Source: CAZFJG01 sp964410915
GTDB taxonomy: Bacteria; Synergistota; Synergistia; Synergistales; JAFGMB01
Reading direction: 5' to 3'
Assembly (NCBI GenBank): GCA_964410915.1
Contig: CAYPIU010000046.1
Span: 1-13,212 of the forward strand
DNA: 13,212 nucleotides
The notes under the pieces are model-generated. The model searched no databases, was not told where the DNA came from, and saw only the letters and a list, made by a program, of their open reading frames with translations. Both the position numbers and the translations under genes were made by a program. This document shows positions 6,439 to 11,811 of this stretch, one piece after another. Position 1 is the stretch's first letter, and each line of letters opens with the position of its first letter.

Positions 6439-7095
6439 TTATCCGATCTTAACATTTTCTTCTCCAAAAAAGACTTCGTCAGGTGTTGGGTATTCAAGAC
6501 TTTTTCTGGGTCTGCTGTTCAGTCGGTCCATCTCAAAAGCTACGTCTTTATCAGTTATGCTGTCAAAGCTCATGCCCTTGGGAAAGTACTGCTGAATCAA
6601 ACCGTTGGTGTTCTCTTTCAGGCCTCTCTCCCAAGAATGATAGGGATGTGCAAAGTAAAATCCTATCTCCAGGATCCTGCTTATGTCTTCATGTCCGGCA
6701 AACTCTTTACCGTTGTCCATCCTCTTGGTCTGCACCTTGTCCTTTTAGATATGCTGATATATGCTCTCTGGACTAAACCTTAACCTGCAGCATTTGTAAA
6801 GCCTGCCAGATACCTTTTCAGGACTGAGATCCTCTCTCAGCATCTTCTCTACGAAGCAGGTAACTAATGATGTCCATTTACTGGGCCTTCTGGCTTTCTT
6901 CCTTCTGGTCATTGCCTTTTTGTGTGCCTGTTCTGGGCGATATCCCTTCTTGCGCCAATTTCTCCTCAGTTCTCTGCTTATGGTAGATGAATGTACTCCA
7001 AGTTCTTCTGCCATCTCTTTCTCAGACTTGCCCATTTTACAAAGGGCGTAAAGATGGTATCTTTGTTCAAGGGTCAGTTGATCGTAGTGTCTCAT
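6439..7095 (-). pseudogene. IS30-family transposase, missing its central catalytic part and carrying an in-frame stop
   Basis: The N-terminal part (7095 to 6745, 116 residues) holds the helix-turn-helix region typical of IS30: YDQLTLEQRYHLYALCKMGK, EMAEELGVHSSTISRELRRN, then LSPEKVSGRL and FSPESIYQHI. It ends at TAA 6747-6745. The C-terminal part continues in the same frame from 6744: MDNGKEFAGH (second catalytic Asp), AHPYHSWERGLKENTNGLIQ (catalytic Glu), then LNSRPRKSLEYPTPDEVFFG. The section between, which in intact relatives is roughly 100 residues and carries the first catalytic Asp (GDWEGDT-type motif), is absent. With two of three catalytic residues left and a stop at the junction, it cannot encode an active enzyme. 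The pieces total about 218 residues against about 320 or more in full-length members. Confidence 0.85.
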
Positions 7096-7174
7096 AAGTG
7101 CTCAGGTGCGCGCTTAGGTTGTGGTGACCTTGACATTACATCAATTGGCCCCTTTTTTACCACTACTAAGCTCG

Positions 7175-7192
7175 TTGCACTTATAAGTTGAA
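7175..7192 (-). repeat. Right terminal inverted repeat of the IS30-family remnant
   Basis: TTGCACTTATAAGTTGAA is the partner of 6411-6428. It lies 80 bp upstream of the transposase start, at the expected edge of the element. Confidence 0.75.
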
Positions 7193-7342
7193 TCTAAGAA
7201 GTGAACTATCTGTGATGGAATGTGGATAAAGATCTTCAGAAATTCCTGTCATTTAGAAATTGCAAAGCCTGATATAACAGTTTAAACTAATGATACAAAT
7301 CTATTATTCATTGTTTTTTAACTGGTTTCCGGAGGTGATGTC
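7193..7342 (+). promoter_or_regulatory. Promoter region of the Mrp/Mbh-like operon
   Basis: These 150 bp between the IS end and the first operon gene are AT-rich. The best candidate is an extended -10, TG-A-TATAAC (7270-7278), with only a weak -35 in front. An alternative is TTGCAA (7260-7265) spaced 17 nt from TAAACT (7283-7288). GGAGGTGA (7331-7338) is the ribosome binding site of the first gene. The candidate boxes lie 70-95 bp from the IS remnant and do not depend on it. Confidence 0.4.
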
Positions 7343-7693
7343 ATGGGTGTGATCTTAGTTATCAGGATTCTCCTTCTTTCTGTAATTGTCATAGGTCTTG
7401 CCGGGGTTCTTTTTAAAAAAAACCTTATCATGAAGATCATCGCCATGGACATTATGAACACGGGAGCTATAAGCCTTTTTGTGCTTTCGTCCTGGCAGAG
7501 ATCCAGGGCACCAGTGATCGCTGACAGTACTGTGAAGGTTGCAACTTCTGATCCTGTACCGCAGGCTGTTATTCTTACTGCTATAGTTGTAGGTTTTTCC
7601 GTATTGGCCCTTCTTGTCGTTTATGTTATGGACCTTTCAAGATATTTTCATACCCTTGACACAGACAGGATACAGGAAAGATGGAAGAGCTGA
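7343..7693 (+). CDS. mnhC: Mrp-type antiporter subunit C (NuoK-like), first copy
   Basis: This small membrane subunit of Mrp/Mbh complexes is homologous to NuoK of complex I. The 116 residues form three transmembrane segments (about 4-22, 28-50, 74-97). Family motifs are KKNLIMKIIAMDIMNTGAI and the nearly invariant SDPVPQAVILTAIVVG (69-84). ATG 7343 follows a near-perfect GGAGGTGA. The gene ends 13 nt inside the D gene (D start ATG 7681), or in a TGATG overlap if D starts at 7693. The last 273 nt (from 7421) are identical to the second C copy, whereas the first 78 nt match it at only about 48 positions and 16 of 26 residues. This mosaic structure is the oddest thing about the gene. It is the first gene of the operon, outside the E-F-G block where Mbh-type loci would place C. 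Confidence 0.88.
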   Translation: MGVILVIRILLLSVIVIGLAGVLFKKNLIMKIIAMDIMNTGAISLFVLSSWQRSRAPVIADSTVKVATSDPVPQAVILTAIVVGFSVLALLVVYVMDLSRYFHTLDTDRIQERWKS

Positions 7694-9094
7694 TGGCTAT
7701 TCTGTTCGTGAGCTTGCTTGTGATGGTACCTTTTTTCTCTGGTATTCTTATGTTGGCAGGAAAGGTCAGGGATAGCAGGATTCTGCTGCCGGTCTGGACT
7801 GCGACAGCATTGCTTGCGGGTTTCATGCTGGTAAAGGGAGGAGCTTTTCATGTCGTGATCGGCGGTCTTTACGGAGTTGAACTGATGTTCGATACATTTT
7901 CCTGGACCTTCGTTCTCATGAACGGCCTGGTGTTTATCGGTGTTACATTGTCAGTGAAGAAGGAAAGGCTTCCTTTCCTTGCATGTCCATTGATGGCAAT
8001 GCTTCACGGCACTGCAAATGCAGTCTTTATAAGTTATGACCTTTTCAACATCTTTATCTGCATAGAACTCATAGGAATTCTCGCCTTTCTTTTTATACGC
8101 CTTGGTAAAAGGATAAGGCAGATATGGTCGTCAATTCAATATCTTATAGTGGGAAACGTTGGAATGATACTTTATCTTATAGGTTGTTTCTACGTTTATA
8201 GTGCTACTGGTTCATTTTCAATGGAGACCCTTCCGGCCATACCTTCTGTCGCTGTATATTTACTGGTAATTGGTCTTAGTGTCAAAGGGGGAGTTTTCCT
8301 GGCGGGTCTCTGGCTTCCCGAGGCGCACGGTGAGGCTGAGAGCGCCGTTTCGGCTCTTTTGTCCGGAGTTATAGTCAAATGTGGAATAGCTCCGCTGCTT
8401 CGTCTGGCAGAACTGTCCCCGGTGGCTTCAGAAATTGTTCCTGTCCTTGCAGTTGCAAGCGCCATTTACGGGGTAAGTTACGCAGTTTTTGATAAGGATA
8501 TCAAGAAAATGCTGGCTTATCACACTATATCCCAGGCCGGATTTATTCTTGCAGTACCTGGTGCAGGGCATCTTTATGCGATCTCTCACGGCCTGTTCAA
8601 GTCATGGCTTTTTATAGCCGCTGGAAATCTTCCGTCAAGGGATCTTGAAAGTCTGAAACAGGATGGTATAAAGGCTGAATTCTGGCTGCCTCTTTTTCTG
8701 GGTGCCCTTGCTATTTCGGGCATGCCTCTGCTCGGCGGTTTCGGGGCCAAGTCGATAATATTTGGTCAGCTTTCGGGTTTCCCTGCTTTTTTGATGTACA
8801 TTGCTGCAATTGGCACGGCTGTTTCCTTTGCAAAGATCGTGTTTCTGCCTCTCTCGGCTGGTGGAGATCTGAAAAAGGCCCTGTCTCTTTCAGGTCTGTT
8901 CTTCCTGGCCTGTCTTGTATTTCGGGATATTGCAGCCGGATATTTCGTTGTATCATATATTCTCAAGAGCCTTGTAATTATCGGAACGGGATGGGCCATA
9001 TACTTTCTTGTGACGAGCAGAAAGAGCGTTCATCTGCCTAAAGGTGCGGAGAGCCTGGAACATATAATAGGTCTTCTTTTTATTATGCTGCTTT
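7421..9094 (+). repeat. Long direct repeat, copy 1 (3' part of mnhC and most of mnhD)
   Basis: These 1674 nt are identical, as far as I can see by reading, to 11539-13212, at a constant offset of 4118. The left boundary is sharp: the base before it (7420 A, 11538 G) differs, and the 78 nt of coding sequence before that match at only about 62%. The right boundary is unknown because copy 2 reaches the window end. Between the copies lie E, F, G, the DUF4040 fusion and the B-type gene. Confidence 0.92.
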
Positions 9095-9123
9095 CTATGA
9101 TAGGGGTGTCAGGACTATGGTAG
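7681..9123 (+). CDS. mnhD: Mrp-type antiporter subunit D (NuoN/NuoM-like), first copy
   Basis: This is a large proton/sodium-translocating membrane subunit. The 480 residues are mostly hydrophobic with about 13-14 membrane segments, close to the usual length. Residues expected for ion translocation are visible: Glu129 in DLFNIFICIELIG, Lys202 in GLSVKGGVF, then WLPEAHGEAESAVSALLSG and Lys233 in VIVKCGIAPLLRL, the broken-helix region KKMLAYHTISQAGF (275-288) and ISHGLFKSWLF (301-311). ATG 7681 overlaps the C gene by 13 nt; the in-frame ATG 7693 (TGATG overlap) is an equally plausible start. The stop overlaps the E gene start. From 7681 to at least 9094 the sequence is identical to the second D copy downstream. 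Two identical D chains in one complex would be unusual, since Mrp and Mbx complexes normally use two different antiporter-like subunits. Confidence 0.9.
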   Translation: MEELMAILFVSLLVMVPFFSGILMLAGKVRDSRILLPVWTATALLAGFMLVKGGAFHVVIGGLYGVELMFDTFSWTFVLMNGLVFIGVTLSVKKERLPFLACPLMAMLHGTANAVFISYDLFNIFICIELIGILAFLFIRLGKRIRQIWSSIQYLIVGNVGMILYLIGCFYVYSATGSFSMETLPAIPSVAVYLLVIGLSVKGGVFLAGLWLPEAHGEAESAVSALLSGVIVKCGIAPLLRLAELSPVASEIVPVLAVASAIYGVSYAVFDKDIKKMLAYHTISQAGFILAVPGAGHLYAISHGLFKSWLFIAAGNLPSRDLESLKQDGIKAEFWLPLFLGALAISGMPLLGGFGAKSIIFGQLSGFPAFLMYIAAIGTAVSFAKIVFLPLSAGGDLKKALSLSGLFFLACLVFRDIAAGYFVVSYILKSLVIIGTGWAIYFLVTSRKSVHLPKGAESLEHIIGLLFIMLLSMIGVSGLW

Positions 9124-9494
9124 TACTATGGATCATCACTTTTATTATTTGGCTTGCCTTTACCGGTACTTCTGAGTGGTCTGTTATTGTGGCAGGTCTA
9201 TTCGTCAGTTTTTTCTGCGCTCGTCTTTTCTGCATGAATGTAACATGGAGGAAAAGCCGAACCTTTTTCGTACTTCTGTGCAAAGCTGTAATAACTGCAT
9301 ATAAGGAGGCTTTTGACCTGGTGTTATCCTACGGTCACAAAAAAGGTTATCTGGTTGAATACCTGGACGATACTTCTCCCTGGGGAATTTTCCAGGAAGT
9401 ATTTCTGGTAACCCTGACTCCCAAGACAGTAGCCGTAAAATTGGACAATAGCAGAGATATGCTGGTTCACCGTTTTGAGGAGGATATTGAATGA
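9117..9494 (+). CDS. mnhE: Mrp-type antiporter subunit E
   Basis: This small subunit is needed for assembly of Mrp/Mbh membrane complexes (MbhA in hydrogenases). The 125 residues have two N-terminal hydrophobic segments (about 2-17 and 20-39), then a soluble alpha/beta part with the MnhE pattern: a long amphipathic helix (FVLLCKAVITAYKEAFDLVL), then TLTPKTVAVKLDNSRDMLVHRF near the C-terminus, corresponding to the family's pGTltv...d...L.VH motif. ATG 9117 overlaps the last codons of the D gene, and its TGA overlaps the F gene (ATGA). This strict coupling suggests one transcript and stoichiometric translation. No residues appear lost. Confidence 0.85.
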   Translation: MVVLWIITFIIWLAFTGTSEWSVIVAGLFVSFFCARLFCMNVTWRKSRTFFVLLCKAVITAYKEAFDLVLSYGHKKGYLVEYLDDTSPWGIFQEVFLVTLTPKTVAVKLDNSRDMLVHRFEEDIE

Positions 9495-9742
9495 TCTTGT
9501 CGGCAGCTCTTCTGGTGCTTTTTCTGATATTTGTCCTTGCTTTTCTTTTCGCCCGTTCCGAAGGAACTTGGATGAAGGTGATAGCTTTTTGTTCAATGTC
9601 CATTAAGGGCGCAATATTTATCCTGCTCTGGGGTAACATGGGAGATAACTTTTCTGTAATGGTTGTAGCTATCTCGATACTTATTCTGGGAGATCTTTCT
9701 GTGATGGTCCTCGCTATCGCCCTTGAGAGGAGGAGCTCCTGA
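9491..9742 (+). CDS. mnhF: Mrp-type antiporter subunit F
   Basis: The 83-residue product has three membrane segments (about 2-21, 29-47, 53-78) and fits MnhF/MrpF (MbhB) in size, hydropathy and position between E and G. Motif conservation in this family is low. The short positively charged turn after the first helix (FARSEGTWMKVIAF) takes the place of the usual RGPT-type turn, and the C-terminus LALERRSS-like tail is basic. ATG 9491 overlaps the E stop by 4 nt behind GAGGAGG, and the stop shares one base with the G gene start (TGATG). The assignment leans on gene order as much as on sequence. Confidence 0.78.
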   Translation: MILSAALLVLFLIFVLAFLFARSEGTWMKVIAFCSMSIKGAIFILLWGNMGDNFSVMVVAISILILGDLSVMVLAIALERRSS

Positions 9743-10026
9743 TGGTTTTAATTTCTAACGTGCTTTTGGCGGGGGGATGTCTGCTTATGCTGTGGGGTAC
9801 TCTCAACCTGTTGAGAAAGCACAACTATGTTGTAAAACTTCATATACTTGGAATATCTGATACCCTCGGTGCCATGCTGATCGTAGCAGCGCTGATCTTC
9901 AGGTTCCCCGAGAGGATCTTTACCCTGGGAACAGCCTTTGCAGCGCTTCTGTTCTGGGGTCCGCTTATAACATTTGTCCTCGCAAAGGGACTTCACGAAG
10001 GACGGGAATGGGGTGAGGGTAAATGA
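9742..10026 (+). CDS. mnhG: Mrp-type antiporter subunit G
   Basis: This 94-residue membrane protein matches MnhG/MrpG (MbhC). It has three hydrophobic segments (about 4-22, 37-53, 61-80) and the family's central KLHILGISDTLGAMLIV (residues 32-48), equivalent to the D-xx-x-R-LH...t-lG signature. A charged C-terminal tail (KGLHEGREWGEGK) follows the last helix. It starts on a TGATG overlap with F behind GAGAGGAGGAG and ends in a 4-nt ATGA overlap with the DUF4040 fusion gene. E, F and G together form the small-subunit block found in every Mrp/Mbh-type locus. Confidence 0.85.
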   Translation: MVLISNVLLAGGCLLMLWGTLNLLRKHNYVVKLHILGISDTLGAMLIVAALIFRFPERIFTLGTAFAALLFWGPLITFVLAKGLHEGREWGEGK

Positions 10027-10739
10027 CAGGCCATGGCCTTCTTGTCGTAGGTGCAGTACTTCTAATGCCTGTGATGGCTTTTTTTACCCTGAGGGAGGAT
10101 CATATTCTTCATGCCATCATAGGACGGGGTATGCTGGGGATCGCTGCAGCAATAGCATATGCTTTCATGGGAGCACCTGACGTTGCGGTTACAGAGGCTT
10201 TGATGGGTGCTTTCCTTGTAACTCTTCTTTATGTTGTCGTATTTAGTTCCGGTGAGGAGTTCAGGGTCGGATATGTGGAACTTCCCATGATTGTCAGCAA
10301 AGAAGCAGAAAAGCTCGAGGGCTTTGCTGTTGATCTGCTCACGGAATTTGGAAGAAAGATAAAGGTTAAACCCAATTTTGTGTCCTTTGAAAGCAGGCAA
10401 GCCCTTCTAGAGGCTGTCAGAGAAGGCTATATGGACATGGCTATAGGACCCTTTGTTTATCCATTTGACGAGAGCGATAATTATCTGACCCTTCCAATTA
10501 TCGAAACGAGGATATTCAAAAAGAACGGTGGAGAATGGATAGATCTTTTAAGCCTCATGTACGGACCGGAAAACAGAACATTTGACAGGGCATCTGCAGA
10601 AATGGAGAAAGGGTTTTACTCGGTTCTGTTGTCTGAAGATGCCCACGACCTTAAGGATATTCTTTTCAGTTTCATGGGAGATGAGGAGAACATTGCTGTT
10701 CCAGAGCTTAAAAAGAAATATTTTGGGGTAACAAAATGA
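10023..10739 (+). CDS. DUF4040/MbhD-type membrane subunit fused to a solute-binding-protein-like domain
   Basis: Residues 1-75 are an MbhD/DUF4040 unit (normally the C-terminal region of MrpA, or free MbhD). It has three membrane helices (about 4-22, 28-48, 58-74) with the signature MGAPDVAVTEALMGAF (49-64), including the conserved Glu58. Such units usually end there. This protein continues for about 160 soluble residues. Residues 80-163 read like the first lobe of a family-3 extracellular solute-binding protein: FRVGYVELP, LEGFAVDLLTEFGRKIKVK, ESRQALLEAVREGYMDMAIG, then FVYPFDESDNYLTLPIIET. The usual TxxR ligand-contact arginine is not seen, and the last 75 residues do not clearly form a second lobe. 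Three helices leave the side of the tail undecided. It overlaps both neighbours by ATGA, so it belongs to the complex. The fusion reading is mine, by motif, and has not been searched. Confidence 0.75.
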   Translation: MTGHGLLVVGAVLLMPVMAFFTLREDHILHAIIGRGMLGIAAAIAYAFMGAPDVAVTEALMGAFLVTLLYVVVFSSGEEFRVGYVELPMIVSKEAEKLEGFAVDLLTEFGRKIKVKPNFVSFESRQALLEAVREGYMDMAIGPFVYPFDESDNYLTLPIIETRIFKKNGGEWIDLLSLMYGPENRTFDRASAEMEKGFYSVLLSEDAHDLKDILFSFMGDEENIAVPELKKKYFGVTK

Positions 10740-11413
10740 GGATACCCTTTGATATCAGAAAAGCCTATTTTGCAGCTGCTATCGTAGTGGCAGTATTTCT
10801 GGCCATTATTCCAGATACAGAGCTTGGCCGGGAATATAACGCGTTCTTGATCGCAGCCAAAGCCGGCATCCCGAATACTGTTACTGCTATTTACCTGGAA
10901 AACAGGCTATATGACACAATGTTCGAGGTAATGGTATTTTCTATTTCAATTACAGGAGCCCTGTATTTTTTGAAAAAGGAAAATAAATTCCAACTTCATG
11001 ACTCCCTTTTTACAGATCCTGCGACAATAATAATATTTCGGGGTTGTGCCATGCTATCTTTTTTAAGTGCATGTGCGTTGGCTGCAGTTGGACACTTGTC
11101 TCCAGGAGGTGGATTTGCTGCAGGTGTGGCTTTTGGAACATCCATGGTAATTCAATCCCTTATCAGCGACAGAAACCATTTGAGCAACTATCTTTCCATG
11201 GAGAGGCCAGAAAAGTTGGAGAAGTCCTCCTGGATATTTATTCTCGCAATTTCACTTTTGACCTTCAGCGAGATAATTCCACCTGATGGTGTCTGGGGAA
11301 ACCTTTTGAGCGGAGGGTGGATCCCAATGCTCAATATATTGATAGCAATAAAGGTGGGGTTGGGAACCTGGGCTCTTTCTCTGGGATTCCTTGATCATAA
11401 GTGGATATTCTAA
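10736..11413 (+). CDS. mnhB: MbhE-like + MnhB fusion subunit of the Mrp/Mbh-like complex
   Basis: The 225-residue protein joins two units that are separate genes in archaeal Mbh hydrogenases (MbhE and MbhF). Residues 1-79 are MbhE-like: one N-terminal helix, then NTVTAIYLENRLYDTMFEV (46-64), the counterpart of the family's N-x-VT-xIL-D-xR-xxDT-xGE motif, and a second helix. Residues 95-220 are MnhB-like: a helix, HLSPGGGFAAGVAFG (120-134) with the conserved PGGGF, then GNLLSGGWIPMLNILIAIKVG (188-208). In classical Mrp loci the MbhE part is the C-terminus of MrpA. The start ATG overlaps the upstream stop (ATGA). The TAA stop is followed by a 47-nt gap, the only spacing in this otherwise overlapping operon, and then the second C gene. 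Confidence 0.82.
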   Translation: MRIPFDIRKAYFAAAIVVAVFLAIIPDTELGREYNAFLIAAKAGIPNTVTAIYLENRLYDTMFEVMVFSISITGALYFLKKENKFQLHDSLFTDPATIIIFRGCAMLSFLSACALAAVGHLSPGGGFAAGVAFGTSMVIQSLISDRNHLSNYLSMERPEKLEKSSWIFILAISLLTFSEIIPPDGVWGNLLSGGWIPMLNILIAIKVGLGTWALSLGFLDHKWIF

Positions 11414-11446
11414 GGCGGATACGTTCAAAACTTTGCAGAATTATCA

Positions 11447-11452
11447 GGGAGG
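11447..11452 (+). promoter_or_regulatory. Ribosome binding site supporting a TTG start for the second C gene
   Basis: GGGAGG lies 8 nt before TTG 11461. The resulting product is exactly as long as the first C copy (116 residues). The earlier in-frame GTG 11401 would lie inside the preceding gene and add 20 residues unlike the family. Confidence 0.6.
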
Positions 11453-11460
11453 GTGTCCCT

Positions 11461-11811
11461 TTGGATATAGTTTTTCTAGCAAGGCTTCTTCTGCTCTCAG
11501 TCATACTCATTGGCCTTTGGGGTGTTCTTTACAAGAAGAACCTTATCATGAAGATCATCGCCATGGACATTATGAACACGGGAGCTATAAGCCTTTTTGT
11601 GCTTTCGTCCTGGCAGAGATCCAGGGCACCAGTGATCGCTGACAGTACTGTGAAGGTTGCAACTTCTGATCCTGTACCGCAGGCTGTTATTCTTACTGCT
11701 ATAGTTGTAGGTTTTTCCGTATTGGCCCTTCTTGTCGTTTATGTTATGGACCTTTCAAGATATTTTCATACCCTTGACACAGACAGGATACAGGAAAGAT
11801 GGAAGAGCTGA
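11461..11811 (+). CDS. mnhC: Mrp-type antiporter subunit C (NuoK-like), second copy
   Basis: This is a second NuoK-like subunit of 116 residues, starting at TTG 11461 (see the ribosome binding site entry). Residues 1-26 (MDIVFLARLLLLSVILIGLW and on to YKK) differ from the first copy at 10 of 26 positions, with many silent changes as well. From residue 27 (NLIMKIIAMDIMNTGAI onward, including SDPVPQAVILTAIVVG) the protein and the DNA are identical to copy 1. Its position after the MnhB unit and before D is the place C normally takes in Mrp and Mbh loci, so this is the canonical C slot. It overlaps the D gene by 13 nt, exactly like copy 1. The abrupt change from about 62% to 100% nucleotide identity points to gene conversion, unequal recombination or misassembly. 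Confidence 0.85.
   Translation: MDIVFLARLLLLSVILIGLWGVLYKKNLIMKIIAMDIMNTGAISLFVLSSWQRSRAPVIADSTVKVATSDPVPQAVILTAIVVGFSVLALLVVYVMDLSRYFHTLDTDRIQERWKS

Larger units (their letters stand above)
6411..7192 (-). mobile_element. IS30-family insertion sequence remnant, internally deleted
   Basis: The 782-bp element is bounded by imperfect terminal inverted repeats (6411-6428 and 7175-7192, 16 of 18 matching). It contains a broken IS30-type transposase on the minus strand. Intact members are usually about 1.0-1.2 kb, so roughly 0.3-0.4 kb appears to be missing, consistent with the gap in the transposase. Flanking trinucleotides (GGT on the left, TCT on the right) do not form an obvious target duplication. 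It sits between two divergent transcription units and disrupts neither. Both ends survive, so it could still be mobilised in trans by an intact relative. Confidence 0.75.

Noticed and set aside
6411..7192. Intact, active IS30 element
   Set aside because: The transposase has lost the region with the first catalytic Asp and has an in-frame stop, and the element is several hundred bases short.
9205..9639. 144-codon minus-strand frame opposite the E and F genes
   Set aside because: Antisense to two coupled Mrp genes, with no motif and no ribosome binding site.
11401..11460. Upstream GTG start giving a 136-residue second C subunit
   Set aside because: It would begin inside the preceding gene and add 20 residues unlike the family. 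TTG 11461 has a well-spaced ribosome binding site and gives the same length as the first copy.
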